Assembly: GCA_017544835.1 (NCBI GenBank)
Contig: JAFYDI010000041.1
Coordinates: 1 to 42,819, forward strand
DNA length: 42,819 nucleotides
Direction of reading: 5' to 3'
Origin: Lachnospiraceae bacterium
GTDB lineage: Bacteria > Bacillota > Clostridia > Lachnospirales > Lachnospiraceae
In this document: positions 32,372-42,654 of the stretch, in pieces
Layout: each line of letters begins with the position of its first letter
How positions within the stretch are numbered: position 1 is the stretch's first letter
Translations under genes and position numbers: made by a program
The notes under the pieces: generated by a model
The model's input: the letters and a program-made list of their open reading frames with translations, nothing else
Told to the model about the DNA's origin: nothing
Databases searched by the model: none

Positions 32372-33400
32372 ATGATTAAAGAAGCTATTGTAAAGATTGT
32401 TAACAAGGAAGATTTAACTTATGATGAAGCGTATAGCGTAATGAACGAAATTATGAGCGGTGAAACCACTCCCACTCAGAATGCGGCATTTCTCGCTTCA
32501 CTTTCCACCAAGAGCGCCAGAGCCGAGACTACCGATGAAATCGCAGGCTGTGCCGCTGCCATGAGAGACCACGCCACCAAGGTTGAAACCGGCATGGATA
32601 TCTTTGAAATAGTGGGAACCGGTGGTGACAATGCTCACAGTTTTAACATTTCCACCACTTCAGCCATTGTAGCCGCAGCCGGCGGAGTCAAAGTAGCCAA
32701 GCACGGTAACCGCGCCGCTTCTTCCAAGTGCGGTACCGCAGACTGTCTCGAAGCTTTGGGTGTCAACATCAACCAGAGCCCCAAGCGTTGTGTTGAATTG
32801 TTAAAAGAAGCCGGAATGTGCTTCTTCTTTGCACAGAAATACCATACTTCCATGAAGTACGTTGGCGCCATCAGAAAAGAACTCGGCTTCAGAACCGTAT
32901 TCAACATACTCGGCCCCCTTACCAACCCAGGCTCACCCAAGATGCAGCTTCTCGGCGTATACGATGATTATCTTGTAGAGCCCCTTGCTCAGGTTCTTTG
33001 TAACTTAGGTATCAACCGCGGCATGGTGGTATACGGTATGGACAAGCTCGATGAAATTTCCATGAGCGCTCCCACCAAGGTTTGCGAAATTCGTGACGGG
33101 TGGTTCAAGACTTACTCCATCGCTCCCGAAGACTTCGGCTTCACCCGTTGCACCAAAGAAGACCTTGTAGGCGGCACTCCCGAAGAAAACGCCAAGATTA
33201 CTCTCGATATCCTTGCAGGTGCCAAAGGACCCAAGCGCGACGCTGTTTTGATGAACGCAGGCGCTTCACTCTACATCGCAGGTAAGGCAGACACATTTAA
33301 AGACGGTATCGCTCTTGCGGCTGAGCTTATCGACTCAGGCAAGGCTGCCGAAACCCTTAAGAAGATTATTGAAGTAAGCAATCGCCCGGAGGAAGAATAA
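32372..33400 (+). CDS. trpD: Anthranilate phosphoribosyltransferase
   Basis: The 342-residue enzyme transfers phosphoribose from PRPP to anthranilate. Signatures are [18 protein letters not shown] near 82-99 (PRPP loop), [23 protein letters not shown] near 107-129, and [14 protein letters not shown] near 172. GGAGG precedes the ATG at 32372, 19 bases after trpG. Confidence 0.96.
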   Translation: MIKEAIVKIVNKEDLTYDEAYSVMNEIMSGETTPTQNAAFLASLSTKSARAETTDEIAGCAAAMRDHATKVETGMDIFEIVGTGGDNAHSFNISTTSAIVAAAGGVKVAKHGNRAASSKCGTADCLEALGVNINQSPKRCVELLKEAGMCFFFAQKYHTSMKYVGAIRKELGFRTVFNILGPLTNPGSPKMQLLGVYDDYLVEPLAQVLCNLGINRGMVVYGMDKLDEISMSAPTKVCEIRDGWFKTYSIAPEDFGFTRCTKEDLVGGTPEENAKITLDILAGAKGPKRDAVLMNAGASLYIAGKADTFKDGIALAAELIDSGKAAETLKKIIEVSNRPEEE

Positions 33401-34179
33401 TGACCATCCTTGATGAACTTGCGGCTCATGCCCGCGAGCGTGTGGCAGCGGCTCAGTTAAGGCTCCCGCTTGCGGAGTTAAAGAGCATGACAGGCAGCCT
33501 TAAAACAGCCGATTTTCCTTTTGAGAAGGCTCTGGCCAAAGAAGGACTTTCTTTTATCTGCGAGTGCAAGAAGGCTTCACCGTCAAAAGGCCTCATCGCT
33601 CCCGATTTTCCCTATCTGCAGATTGCCCGTGAATACGAGGCGGCAGGTGCGGACTGTATATCGGTTCTGACGGAGCCCAAGTGGTTTCTCGGAAGTAACG
33701 ACTATCTTCGTGAGATAGCTTCAAACGTTAAAATTCCCTGTCTTCGCAAGGACTTTACGGTTGATGAATATATGTTGTACGAAGCCAGGGTTTTGGGGGC
33801 TTCGGCTGCACTGCTGATCTGCTCCATTCTTTCTTTTGAGCAGATCAAAGAGTACATCGGTATCTGCGACGAACTCGGACTCTCCGCTTTGGTGGAGGCT
33901 CACGATGAGGCGGAAGTCGAGACAGCCGTTAAGGCAGGTGCCAGAATTATAGGCGTCAACAACCGTAACCTCAAGGATTTTACCGTTGATACGAGTAATG
34001 CTCGCCGGCTTCGTGATATGATTCCTTTGAATATTCTTTTTGTATCGGAGTCGGGCGTGAAGGGGCATCAGGATATCGCTGATGCTATAGACATGGGCGC
34101 CGATGCGGTACTCGTAGGTGAAGCTCTCATGAGGGCTTCAGACAAAAATGCCAAGCTTCGTGAATTGAAAGGACTGTAA
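33400..34179 (+). CDS. trpC: Indole-3-glycerol phosphate synthase
   Basis: The 259-residue TIM-barrel enzyme closes the indole ring. Motifs are FICECKKASPSKG near 51 (catalytic Lys), ISVLTEPKWFLGS near 87, LRKDFTVDEYML near 113, IIGVNNRNLKDF near 184 and VSESGVKGH near 214. The ATG overlaps the trpD stop by one base (TAATG), with GGAGGA ahead. Confidence 0.96.
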   Translation: MTILDELAAHARERVAAAQLRLPLAELKSMTGSLKTADFPFEKALAKEGLSFICECKKASPSKGLIAPDFPYLQIAREYEAAGADCISVLTEPKWFLGSNDYLREIASNVKIPCLRKDFTVDEYMLYEARVLGASAALLICSILSFEQIKEYIGICDELGLSALVEAHDEAEVETAVKAGARIIGVNNRNLKDFTVDTSNARRLRDMIPLNILFVSESGVKGHQDIADAIDMGADAVLVGEALMRASDKNAKLRELKGL

Positions 34180-34779
34180 ATGACACAGATTAAATTATGC
34201 GGACTCAGGCGTCCCGAGGATATTGAGGCCGCCAATCGTCTTAAACCCGAATACATCGGTTTCGTGTTTGCCCGCAAAAGCAAACGATACGTGGACCGGG
34301 AGACGGCGCTTTCTTTGAAAAAGTCTCTGTCACCCGATATTAAGGCTGTCGGCGTATTCGTCAACGAAGAGCTGTCGGTGGTGACAGACCTTCTTAACAG
34401 AGACATCATCGATGTGGCCCAGCTCCACGGAAGCGAGTCCGAGGAATATATCACTGAGCTAAAGAAAGCGACGGGAAAGCCCGTTATAAGAGCCTTCAAG
34501 GTAGCCACTCCCGAAGATGTGGAGGTGGCAGTCGGAAGTTCTGCGGACCATATTCTTTTGGATGCGGGGGCAGGCGACGGGGTTGCTTTTGACTGGAGCA
34601 TTGTAAAGAATGTTGACAGACCCTTCTTTCTCGCAGGCGGACTTAATCCTCTGAATGTGGCGGAGGCTGTCGAAGCGGTTCATCCTTTTGCGGTGGACGT
34701 AAGCTCCGGCATAGAGACAGACGGTTTTAAAGATATTGACAAAATGGCGGCATTTATGAAGGCCGTAAGAAAGGACTGA
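34180..34779 (+). CDS. trpF: Phosphoribosylanthranilate isomerase
   Basis: The 199-residue TIM-barrel isomerase acts between TrpD and TrpC. It has the start [16 protein letters not shown] (catalytic Cys at 7), [26 protein letters not shown] near 72, [16 protein letters not shown] near 122 (catalytic Asp) and [10 protein letters not shown] near 151. It begins immediately after the trpC stop and is a separate protein, not a TrpC-F fusion. Confidence 0.95.
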   Translation: MTQIKLCGLRRPEDIEAANRLKPEYIGFVFARKSKRYVDRETALSLKKSLSPDIKAVGVFVNEELSVVTDLLNRDIIDVAQLHGSESEEYITELKKATGKPVIRAFKVATPEDVEVAVGSSADHILLDAGAGDGVAFDWSIVKNVDRPFFLAGGLNPLNVAEAVEAVHPFAVDVSSGIETDGFKDIDKMAAFMKAVRKD

Positions 34780-34781
34780 AT

Positions 34782-35972
34782 ATGAGCAATCAAAACGGAC
34801 GCTTCGGCATACACGGCGGACAATACATCCCCGAAACCCTTATGAATGCCGTTATCGAGCTTGAAGAAGCTTACAATAAATACAAAAACGACCCGGAATT
34901 CAATCGTGAATTGAAAGAGCTTTTGAACGAATACGCAGGTCGTCCTTCCCGCCTGTATTATGCGGAGAAAATGACCAAGGACCTCGGAGGTGCCAGGATT
35001 TACCTTAAGCGCGAGGATTTAAACCATACAGGTTCTCACAAGATTAACAACGTCCTCGGTCAGGCACTTTTAGCCAAGAAAATGGGTAAGACCCGCCTCA
35101 TCGCCGAGACCGGTGCCGGCCAGCACGGTGTTGCAACCGCTACTGCCGCAGCTCTTATGAATATGGAATGCGTTGTTTTTATGGGCGAAGAAGACACCAT
35201 CCGTCAGGCTTTAAACGTATACCGTATGAGACTTTTGGGTGCTACCGTAGTGCCTGTTAAATCCGGCACGGCTACCCTTAAGGATGCCGTATCCGAGGCC
35301 ATGCGCGAATGGACCTCAAGAATCGACGACACCCACTACTGCCTCGGTTCCGTAATGGGTCCCCATCCCTTCCCCACTATCGTGCGCGACTTCCAGTCCG
35401 TTATATCCAAAGAAATCAAAGAGCAGATTCTTGAAAAAGAAGGCCGTCTTCCCGATGCGGTGCTTGCCTGCGTAGGCGGCGGCTCCAACGCAATCGGAAC
35501 CTTCTACAATTTCATAGAGGACAAAGGTGTCCGCCTCATTGGCTGTGAGGCTGCGGGACGCGGAATCGATACTTTCGAAACCGCTGCCACAATCGCTACA
35601 GGTCGCCTTGGTATCTTCCATGGTATGAAGTCTTACTTTTGCCAGGACAAATACGGCCAGATAGCTCCCGTATACTCAATTTCAGCAGGTCTTGACTATC
35701 CCGGAATCGGTCCCGAGCATGCGCATCTTCACGATATCGGTCGTGCCGAATACGTTCCCGTTACCGACGAAGAAGCGGTTTGTGCTTTTGAATATCTTTC
35801 AAGAACCGAGGGTATCATCCCTGCCATCGAATCCGCTCATGCGGTTGCACACGCCATCAAGCTTGCGCCTACCATGAGCAAAGATCAGATTATCGTAATT
35901 ACCATCTCCGGCCGCGGCGACAAAGACTGTGCCGCCATCGCCCGTTACAGAGGGGAGGACCTTCATGACTAG
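34782..35972 (+). CDS. trpB: Tryptophan synthase beta subunit
   Basis: The 396-residue PLP enzyme joins indole to serine. The PLP lysine is in [14 protein letters not shown] near 84, followed by [14 protein letters not shown] near 109-122 (catalytic Glu), [10 protein letters not shown] near 229 and [14 protein letters not shown] near 301. It is of the TrpB1 type that works with TrpA. It starts two bases after trpF and overlaps trpA by eight bases. Confidence 0.96.
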   Translation: MSNQNGRFGIHGGQYIPETLMNAVIELEEAYNKYKNDPEFNRELKELLNEYAGRPSRLYYAEKMTKDLGGARIYLKREDLNHTGSHKINNVLGQALLAKKMGKTRLIAETGAGQHGVATATAAALMNMECVVFMGEEDTIRQALNVYRMRLLGATVVPVKSGTATLKDAVSEAMREWTSRIDDTHYCLGSVMGPHPFPTIVRDFQSVISKEIKEQILEKEGRLPDAVLACVGGGSNAIGTFYNFIEDKGVRLIGCEAAGRGIDTFETAATIATGRLGIFHGMKSYFCQDKYGQIAPVYSISAGLDYPGIGPEHAHLHDIGRAEYVPVTDEEAVCAFEYLSRTEGIIPAIESAHAVAHAIKLAPTMSKDQIIVITISGRGDKDCAAIARYRGEDLHD

Positions 35973-36732
35973 AATTGCAGATGCTTTTAACAATAATAAG
36001 GCTTTCATCGCCTTCATAACCTGCGGCGACCCGGACCTTGAGACCACCGGTGCGGCTGTACGCGAAGCGGTTCGTAACGGCGCCGATTTAATCGAGCTCG
36101 GTATTCCTTTCTCGGACCCCACCGCAGAAGGCCCCGTCATTCAGGGTGCCAATCTTCGTGCGCTCACAGGCGGTGTAACCACCGACAAGATTTTTGATTT
36201 TGTCCGCGACCTCCGCAAGGACGTTTCGGTGCCCCTGGTATTTATGACCTACGCCAACGTAGTCTTCTCCTACGGAACCGAGCAGTTTATCAAAACCTGC
36301 AGCGAAATCGGCATCGACGGAATCATCCTTCCCGATGTTCCATTCGAGGAAAAAGAAGACTTCGCTCCCACCTGTCGCAAATATGGTGTAGCCTTCATCT
36401 CCCTCATCGCTCCCACCTCAGGCGAGCGTATAGCCATGATAGCCCGGGAGGCCGAAGGATTTATCTATGTCGTATCCAGCCTCGGCGTAACAGGCACCAG
36501 AAGCGAAATAAAGACCGATTTAAAATCCATCGTTGATGTTATCCGCGGTGTCACCGATGTTCCTTGTGCCATCGGCTTCGGAATCTCCACTCCCGAGCAG
36601 GCTGCCAAGATGTCTTCTTTGTCCGACGGCGCCATCGTAGGCTCCGCCATCATCAAATATCTTGAAAAGTACGGAACAGAGGCGCCTAAATATATCGGCG
36701 AGTATGTAAAGTCCATGAAAGATGCTATGTAA
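35965..36732 (+). CDS. trpA: Tryptophan synthase alpha subunit
   Basis: The 255-residue TIM-barrel enzyme cleaves indole-3-glycerol phosphate and passes indole to TrpB. The catalytic Glu is E44 in [17 protein letters not shown]; the second acidic residue, Asp60 of the Salmonella enzyme, is Glu (E55) here. Other motifs are [14 protein letters not shown] near 123, [13 protein letters not shown] near 170 and [12 protein letters not shown] near 207. I choose ATG 35965, with GGGAGGA eight bases ahead; a longer frame inside trpB has no site. It is the last gene of the operon. Confidence 0.95.
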   Translation: MTRIADAFNNNKAFIAFITCGDPDLETTGAAVREAVRNGADLIELGIPFSDPTAEGPVIQGANLRALTGGVTTDKIFDFVRDLRKDVSVPLVFMTYANVVFSYGTEQFIKTCSEIGIDGIILPDVPFEEKEDFAPTCRKYGVAFISLIAPTSGERIAMIAREAEGFIYVVSSLGVTGTRSEIKTDLKSIVDVIRGVTDVPCAIGFGISTPEQAAKMSSLSDGAIVGSAIIKYLEKYGTEAPKYIGEYVKSMKDAM

Positions 36733-36746
36733 CCCTCCTTTAAGTT

Positions 36747-36780
36747 GCCGGCGCCTCCAAGCGCCGGCTTTTTCTTTTCT
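36747..36780 (+). terminator. Terminator of the trp operon
   Basis: An 8-bp GC stem (GCCGGCGC with GCGCCGGC, 6-base loop) followed by a 12-base T-rich run. It lies 14 bases after the trpA stop. Confidence 0.93.
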
Positions 36781-36801
36781 ATCCCTGCTTTATCCGTCCG
36801 T

Positions 36802-37030
36802 TTATCGCAATAGCAATAACAAGCCTATTCTGCGATAAATATCCTTCGAATTTGGGCCATAATTTGCCCTTTTTATCGCAATACTGGATTTGTTTCAAAT
36901 TGCGATAAGAATTTAGTGTTTTTTTATCGCAATTCTTCATTTTTTCGATATTGCGATAGATGAACATAAAATGGGTTCTGAAATCACCTTTCTTTATCGC
37001 AGTTAAGGCTCTTTTCTCGTATTGCGATAA
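36802..37030. repeat. Mirror-symmetric array of eight TTATCGCAAT / ATTGCGATAA motifs
   Basis: Eight copies of one 10-base motif alternate in orientation. Forward copies (TTATCGCAAT) start at 36802, 36873, 36924 and 36994 (the last ends CAGT). Reverse copies (ATTGCGATAA) start at 36829 (TCTGCGATAA), 36899, 36950 (ends ATAG) and 37021. The start-to-start steps are 27, 44, 26, 25, 26, 44 and 27, which read the same from both ends. Each forward/reverse pair could form a 10-bp hairpin with a 16-17-base loop whose sequence differs each time. The stretch lies between the trp terminator and the XRE gene and has no convincing gene. The loops and linkers are T-rich. Function unknown: protein-binding array, tandem hairpins, or a mobile palindromic repeat. 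Confidence 0.9.
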
Positions 37031-37107
37031 CCAATCCTCTACCATCCGTTGAATCAACCCGCCGAATAGTTTGTTCTTATTTCTATCCGCAGCCCTTACA
37101 CTTACGC

Positions 37108-37113
37108 TATAAT
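37108..37113 (+). promoter_or_regulatory. -10 box for the XRE regulator gene
   Basis: TATAAT sits 21 bases before the chosen ATG. No good -35 is present at 16-18 bases, so an activator or a weak promoter is possible. The repeat array ends 77 bases upstream. Confidence 0.55.
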
Positions 37114-37134
37114 ATGATAGAAAGGAATTTAGAA

Positions 37135-37809
37135 ATGGACTTAGGAAACAATCTTAAAACACTCCGCAAAAGCAAGAATCTTACACAAGAAGAACTGGCT
37201 GAATGCCTGAACCTTTCTCCTCAGACAATCAGTAAGTGGGAGAACAATCTTTCAATGCCCGACATCTCCATGTTGCCAATTCTTGCAGACTACTTCGGAA
37301 TCTCGGTTGACAGTCTTCTGTCTTATAATGTCAAAGAACGTGAAGCCGACAAGAAAGAATTGGCTCAAAGGATTCACGCTCTAGTCAATGGTGGCAATAC
37401 GGAACTTGCCTACAATGAGCTAAACAATTCCATGTGTAAATGGTCTCTTTCTGCCTCAATGAATCATCTGATGGCATGGGTTGCTTACACGCTCTCCAAG
37501 GACAAAGAAACCGAAGCTCGTCAATCTCTTCTTGAAGAAGCCATCATGTATGCCGATCGCAGTATCAGCCTTGACGGCGGAGAAACTTCAAAAACAGCGC
37601 AAGCAAAAATGACTAAATGCTTCTGCCTCGTTGACTTAGACCGAAAGGCAGAGGCAGTTAAGATAGCTAATCTATTACCTTCCATGTACACCTCAAGAGA
37701 GCGGGTACTGGCCAAGATAACCGAAGGTTCCGAGCAAAAGAAAAATATAGATACAATGCTTCAATTTATTGAAGAGCTCAAAGATGAAATGAATACACTC
37801 TTAAAATAG
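37135..37809 (+). CDS. XRE-family transcriptional regulator with helical C-terminal domain
   Basis: The 224-residue protein has an N-terminal HTH (about 4-58: LRKSKNLTQEELAECLNLSPQTISKWENNLSMPDISMLPILADYFGI, in parts), which is typical of stand-alone XRE regulators in Clostridia. About 70-220 are helices with a tetratricopeptide-like character (AYNELNNSM, SLLEEAIMYADRSISLD, EAVKIANLLPSMY). I place the start at ATG 37135, with AAAGGA eight bases ahead, because the ATG at 37114 would overlap the predicted transcript start. It stands alone, with its own terminator. The symmetric repeat array just upstream is a candidate binding site, but nothing shows that directly. Confidence 0.85.
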   Translation: MDLGNNLKTLRKSKNLTQEELAECLNLSPQTISKWENNLSMPDISMLPILADYFGISVDSLLSYNVKEREADKKELAQRIHALVNGGNTELAYNELNNSMCKWSLSASMNHLMAWVAYTLSKDKETEARQSLLEEAIMYADRSISLDGGETSKTAQAKMTKCFCLVDLDRKAEAVKIANLLPSMYTSRERVLAKITEGSEQKKNIDTMLQFIEELKDEMNTLLK

Positions 37810-37819
37810 ACTCAAACCA

Positions 37820-37850
37820 AAAACTCCGAAGCCCATGCTTCGGAGTTTTA
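37820..37850. terminator. Bidirectional terminator between the XRE gene and the hydratase gene
   Basis: A 13-bp perfect stem (AAAACTCCGAAGC with GCTTCGGAGTTTT, CCAT loop). The A/T ends of the stem supply T-runs on both strands, so it can serve both convergent genes. Confidence 0.9.
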
Positions 37851-37863
37851 TTATTGTCGCTTA

Positions 37864-40146
37864 TTAAACTGCATTGTAGTTAATCAAGCATCCCTTAAGA
37901 ATTATCTCTCTTTCCTCATCAGTTAAATCGCCTAAGTGAAGAGTGAATTCCTTAAGGCCGTCTGCCTTAACTGCGTAGGCTTTGATATCGTTGTTCTTCT
38001 CAACAACCGCCTTCTTAATCTCGGGGATATAAATGTAATCGCCCTTGGTAAAAGGAAGGTCGCCCTTGTCAATTACGAAAGGAAGCATGCCCCAGTTGAT
38101 GAGGTTGGAGCGGTAACGCTTGGTAGCGTATTCATGAGCAATGTTAGCCCATCCGCCGAGAACCTTCTGACAGGAAGCTGCCTGCTCACGAGCGGAGCCG
38201 TCGCCGGGTTTAACGGCGAAAATGGTGGAACCGATACCGAAATTGGTGTGATTAGCGTCAGGGAATACCTTTCTGACCTTATCCATAACTTCATGGAGCT
38301 CAGGAAGCGCCTGGCAGGGCTTTTCTGAAGCATCACCGGCTAATACTGCTTCACGGGCTTTCTCGGCCTTCTGAACCTCTTTTGCGAGGCCTACGTACTC
38401 GGGATCCTTACGGGAGAGAGTAAACTCTGCAAGTCCCAAAGGATTGGAGCGGTAAGAAGAGGTCTCACCGGAAGGAATCAGCTCGTCTGTGGTGGTAACA
38501 GGGTCGTGAATCTCAGACACTACTTTCAAAAGAAGATTGTCCGTAAGGGCTACCATCTTGGGCCAATCCTTAATGTTGGGACCCATCTTAATCTCCTGAT
38601 TGGGGTCTGCCACACCATGGGAGTCAAAAACACGGTTAGCATATATTGAAGAGTCAAAGAAGTATTTGTACTTCTTGAGTTCTTTGTCAATTTCCGTTGC
38701 GGGTGTTAAGAAGCCTTTGTTGGCTGCAGTGGCTGCGATGGAGCGGGCGTCCATAAGTGCAACCGACGCAATCTGACCGTTCTGAATCTTGGAGCCTTCG
38801 CGGTTAGGGAAGTTTCTGGTAGAGTGACGGATAGAGAATGCGTTATTGGAAGGAGTGTCGCCTGCACCGAAGCAAGGTCCGCAGAAAGCGGTCTTCACTA
38901 CACCGCCGGCCTTAATAAGCTTGGTAACGGCTCCGTTCTTGACAAGTTCCATATAAATGGGCATGGATGCGGGATAAACGCTCAAGGTAAACTCATCATT
39001 GCCGATGCATGCATCCTCAAGGATGTCTGCTGCCGCACAGATATTCTCAAATCCGCCGCCGGCACAGCCTGCGATGATACCCTGGTCCACATAGAGCTTG
39101 CCGTCACGAATCTTGTCCTGAAGGGAATACTGAACCTTCTCACCGAAGCTGACCTTGGCACGCTCTTCCACTTCGTGAAGCACATCCTTAAGGTTTTTAT
39201 TGACCTCTTCGATGGTGTAAACGTTTGAAGGGTGGAAAGGCATTGCAATCATGGGTTTAATCTTGGAAAGGTCAACCTCAATCATGCCATCGTAATAAGC
39301 CACTTCTTCGGGAGCGAGTTCTTTGTACGCGCTCTTACGTCCGTGAATCTCGTAGAACTCTTCAATCTTCTCATCGGTAGTCCAGATGGAAGAAAGACAG
39401 GTGGTCTCGGTGGTCATTACGTCGATACCGATACGGAAGTCTGCGGAAAGGTTCTTGACGCCGGGTCCCACAAACTCCATAACTTTATTGTTAACATAGC
39501 CGTTGGCAAATACCGCACCGATAATGGCAAGTGCCACGTCCTGAGGGCCAACACCGGGTACGGGCTCACCTTTAAGGTAAACGCCTACTACGCCGGGAAG
39601 CTTAATGTCGTATGTCTGCGAAAGAAGCTGCTTAACAAGTTCGGGACCGCCTTCGCCCACTGCCATGGTACCTAAAGCACCGTAACGGGTGTGTGAATCG
39701 GAACCGAGTATCATGCCGCCTGCTTCTGCCAGCATTTCACGTGCAAACTGATGGATAACCGCCTGGTGAGGGGGTACATAGATACCGCCGTATTTCTTGG
39801 CACAGGTAAGGCCAAACATGTGGTCATCTTCATTGATGGTACCGCCTACCGCGCAAAGAGAGTTGTGGCAGTTGGTAAGTACGTAAGGGATAGGGAACTT
39901 TGTAAGTCCCGAAGCTCTTGCGGTCTGGATAATACCTACGAAGGTAATGTCGTGGGAGGTAAGCTTGTCAAACTTAATCTTAAGCTTCTCCATATTGCCT
40001 GAGGTATTGTGGGCCTCTAAGATACGATAGGCCATTGTGCCTTTTCTGGCGCCTGATGCAGAATAAGCTTTTGCACCTTCGGCGTTCTCGGGTACTATCT
40101 CAACTCCGCCTACCAAAAATGCACCGTTCTCATGTAATTTAATCAT
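37864..40146 (-). CDS. Aconitase-superfamily hydratase (YbhJ-like)
   Basis: The 760-residue protein is an aconitase-type [4Fe-4S] hydratase. It has [14 protein letters not shown] near 89, [19 protein letters not shown] near 149-167, [13 protein letters not shown] near 360 and [11 protein letters not shown] near 420-430; the three Cys in GCAGG and CGPC match the cluster ligands. A C-terminal swivel domain holds [13 protein letters not shown] near 682. The overall sequence, starting [20 protein letters not shown], seems closer to the YbhJ hydratase branch than to AcnA/AcnB, so citrate as substrate is likely but not certain. Start ATG 40146 overlaps the glgP stop by eight bases, with AAGGGG ahead, so it is coupled to glycogen breakdown. 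There is no citrate synthase or isocitrate dehydrogenase gene nearby. Confidence 0.85.
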   Translation of the reverse strand: MIKLHENGAFLVGGVEIVPENAEGAKAYSASGARKGTMAYRILEAHNTSGNMEKLKIKFDKLTSHDITFVGIIQTARASGLTKFPIPYVLTNCHNSLCAVGGTINEDDHMFGLTCAKKYGGIYVPPHQAVIHQFAREMLAEAGGMILGSDSHTRYGALGTMAVGEGGPELVKQLLSQTYDIKLPGVVGVYLKGEPVPGVGPQDVALAIIGAVFANGYVNNKVMEFVGPGVKNLSADFRIGIDVMTTETTCLSSIWTTDEKIEEFYEIHGRKSAYKELAPEEVAYYDGMIEVDLSKIKPMIAMPFHPSNVYTIEEVNKNLKDVLHEVEERAKVSFGEKVQYSLQDKIRDGKLYVDQGIIAGCAGGGFENICAAADILEDACIGNDEFTLSVYPASMPIYMELVKNGAVTKLIKAGGVVKTAFCGPCFGAGDTPSNNAFSIRHSTRNFPNREGSKIQNGQIASVALMDARSIAATAANKGFLTPATEIDKELKKYKYFFDSSIYANRVFDSHGVADPNQEIKMGPNIKDWPKMVALTDNLLLKVVSEIHDPVTTTDELIPSGETSSYRSNPLGLAEFTLSRKDPEYVGLAKEVQKAEKAREAVLAGDASEKPCQALPELHEVMDKVRKVFPDANHTNFGIGSTIFAVKPGDGSAREQAASCQKVLGGWANIAHEYATKRYRSNLINWGMLPFVIDKGDLPFTKGDYIYIPEIKKAVVEKNNDIKAYAVKADGLKEFTLHLGDLTDEEREIILKGCLINYNAV

Positions 40147-42619
40147 TTACTTTCCCCTTCTTAGAGTCAGTCACCTTTTTAAGGTGCCAAATGTCATCCA
40201 CATATTCCTGAATGGTTCTGTCAGATGAGAACTTGCCCACGTGAGCCACATTCAGAATAGCCGACCTTGCCCAGGCATCCTTATCACAGTACTTGCGGGC
40301 AAGTGCCTCTCTTGCATCGTGATAAGACCTGAAGTCCTTCAAAATAAAGTATCTGTCAGCTCTGTCGGATTCTTTTGTATTAAGCAACGAGTTGTAAAGG
40401 GACCTGAATTCCTCTGTATTGGTGGATTCGTAGGTACCGTCTACAAGCTGTTCCAAAACCTTTTTAACATCGGGGTCGGAGTTGTAGATCTCCATGGGCA
40501 TATAGCCGCCGTAATTCTCAAAGTTAATAACCTGCTCAGCTGAAAGACCGAATATCTGAGCATTCTCCTCGCCCACTTCTTCAACGATTTCCACGTTGGC
40601 GCCGTCCATGGTACCAAGGGTAATGGCGCCGTTTAACATAAACTTCATGTTACCTGTACCGGAAGCTTCCTTGGAAGCCGTAGAAATCTGTTCGGATACA
40701 TCCGATGCCGCAAAAATAAGCTCGGCATTGGATACGCGATAGTTCTCTATGAAGATAACCTTTATTTTGCCTTTAATGGATGCGTCGTTGTTGATAACGT
40801 CCGCAACGCTGTTAATAAGCTTAATGGTCTGTTTGGCTGTATGATAACCTGCTGCAGCCTTCGCACCGAAGATAAAGGTACGCGGGTAGAAATCCATGTC
40901 GGGGTTTTCTTTTAACAGGTTGTATAAGTACATAATGTCAAGGATATTGAGAAGCTGACGTTTGTACTCGTGAAGTCTCTTAACCTGAACGTCGAAGATG
41001 GAATCAGGGTCTACATCGACTCCGTTGTGAGCCTTGATGTATTTGGCCAGACGCACTTTGTTGAGACGCTTAATCTCCATAAATTCCTTGCGGGCTTCCG
41101 CATCGTCGGCATATTTGGCAATGCCTTCTATAACGGAAAGGTCCGTTACCCACTTATCGGACTTAAGTTTGTCCGTAACCCAGTCAGCAAGAAGAGGGTT
41201 GGCATGCAAAAGAAAACGTCTCTGGGTAATACCGTTGGTCTTGTTATTAAACTTCTCGGGGAACATTTCGTAGAAGTCTTTAAGCTCCTGCTTCTTAAGA
41301 ATCTCCGTGTGAAGTCTTGCAACACCGTTGACGGAATAGCCGGCTGCAATGGCGAGATTGGCCATGCGCACCTGACCGTCCCAAAGAATGGCCATCTTAC
41401 GAACCTTTTCTTTGTTGCCGGGATACTTGGCTTCTATGTCGGCCACGAAACGTCTGTTAATCTCTTCCACTATCTGATAGATACGGGGAAGGAGTCTTGA
41501 GAAAAGGTCGATGGGCCATTTTTCAAGAGCTTCGGACATTATGGTGTGGTTGGTATAAGCACATGTTTTGGAAGTAACTTCCCAGGCCTCTTCCCATGTG
41601 AGATTGTGCTCATCAAGAAGAATACGCATAAGCTCGGGAACCGCAACCGTGGGGTGTGTATCATTTAACTGGAAAGCAACCTTCTCGTGGAACTTAAGAA
41701 GGTCTTTATGAGTACGCAGATACTTGTCAACCGCTTCCTGAACGGATGCGGATATAAAGAAGTACTGCTGTTTAAGACGTAATTCTTTGCCTGCGTAGTG
41801 ATTGTCGTTGGGATATAAGACTTCAACGATGTTGCGGGCAAGATTCTCCTGTTCAACCGCCTTCTGGTAATCTCCCTTGTCAAAAGAATCAAGCTTGAAA
41901 ACCTCCATGGGCTGAGCATCCCAGATTCTTAAAGTATTAACCATGCCGTTACCGTAGCCTAAGATGGGCAGATCGTAAGGCACTGCATTGACAGACTGGT
42001 AGCCTACCTGTCTGTAGTGATTGCGCCCGAAGGCGTCCGTATCAAATTCGGTATAGCCGCCGAACTTAACTTCTTTGGTATACTCGGGGCGTCTTAATTC
42101 AAAGGGGTTACCGTTTTCAAGCCAGTTATCAGGCACTTCCACCTGATAACCGTCCTTGATAACCTGTTTGAACATACCGTAGCGGTATCTTATGCCGCAA
42201 CCGTAAGCGGGATAGCCAAGGGTTGCAAGCGAATCAAGAAAGCATGCGGCAAGTCTTCCGAGACCGCCGTTACCGAGAGCTGCGTCGGGTTCTTCATCTT
42301 CCACTACGTCGATGTTGAGTCCCAGCTCTTCCAAAGCTTCCGCAACTTCTTTGTACGCTTTCATATTTATGAGGTTGTTGCCAAGTGCACGGCCCATCAA
42401 AAACTCCATGGACATGTAGTAAACGATCTTGGCATCCTGTTCCTCTATGGCCTTCTGCGTATCCATCCAGGAATCGATTATCTGATCCTTGATGGCATAG
42501 CAGACTGCCTGGAATATCTGTTGATCGGTGGCCTCCTCTAAGGTCTTTCTGTAGGTCGTCTTTACGTTGTAGACTACGCTTCTTTTGAATAATTCTTTAT
42601 CAAAAACAGGTTCCTTCAT
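40139..42619 (-). CDS. glgP: Glycogen/maltodextrin phosphorylase
   Basis: The 826-residue GT35 enzyme releases glucose-1-phosphate from alpha-1,4-glucans. Signatures are [17 protein letters not shown] near 68, [19 protein letters not shown] near 113-131, [17 protein letters not shown] near 316, [12 protein letters not shown] near 456, [12 protein letters not shown] near 540 and the PLP-lysine site [14 protein letters not shown] near 650-663. The length is typical of bacterial GlgP. AAGGAGG is about 10 bases before the ATG. An upstream gene ends 35 bases ahead, so glgP is probably internal to an operon. The N-terminal allosteric region seems short, as in bacterial enzymes. Confidence 0.96.
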   Translation of the reverse strand: MKEPVFDKELFKRSVVYNVKTTYRKTLEEATDQQIFQAVCYAIKDQIIDSWMDTQKAIEEQDAKIVYYMSMEFLMGRALGNNLINMKAYKEVAEALEELGLNIDVVEDEEPDAALGNGGLGRLAACFLDSLATLGYPAYGCGIRYRYGMFKQVIKDGYQVEVPDNWLENGNPFELRRPEYTKEVKFGGYTEFDTDAFGRNHYRQVGYQSVNAVPYDLPILGYGNGMVNTLRIWDAQPMEVFKLDSFDKGDYQKAVEQENLARNIVEVLYPNDNHYAGKELRLKQQYFFISASVQEAVDKYLRTHKDLLKFHEKVAFQLNDTHPTVAVPELMRILLDEHNLTWEEAWEVTSKTCAYTNHTIMSEALEKWPIDLFSRLLPRIYQIVEEINRRFVADIEAKYPGNKEKVRKMAILWDGQVRMANLAIAAGYSVNGVARLHTEILKKQELKDFYEMFPEKFNNKTNGITQRRFLLHANPLLADWVTDKLKSDKWVTDLSVIEGIAKYADDAEARKEFMEIKRLNKVRLAKYIKAHNGVDVDPDSIFDVQVKRLHEYKRQLLNILDIMYLYNLLKENPDMDFYPRTFIFGAKAAAGYHTAKQTIKLINSVADVINNDASIKGKIKVIFIENYRVSNAELIFAASDVSEQISTASKEASGTGNMKFMLNGAITLGTMDGANVEIVEEVGEENAQIFGLSAEQVINFENYGGYMPMEIYNSDPDVKKVLEQLVDGTYESTNTEEFRSLYNSLLNTKESDRADRYFILKDFRSYHDAREALARKYCDKDAWARSAILNVAHVGKFSSDRTIQEYVDDIWHLKKVTDSKKGKVND

Positions 42620-42654
42620 AGAAATAAAGCCTCCTTAAGCTAAGGTGTTTTCCC

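Noticed and set aside
36802-37030. CRISPR array.
   Set aside because: The motifs are only 10 bases, alternate in orientation and have unequal gaps; no cas genes are present.
36779-37057. A 92-codon reading frame on the minus strand across the repeat array, with repeated YRN...CDKK-like peptides.
   Set aside because: The repeats fall in different frames and are better explained at DNA level; no ribosome binding site or promoter is seen, and the frame runs into the trp terminator T-run.
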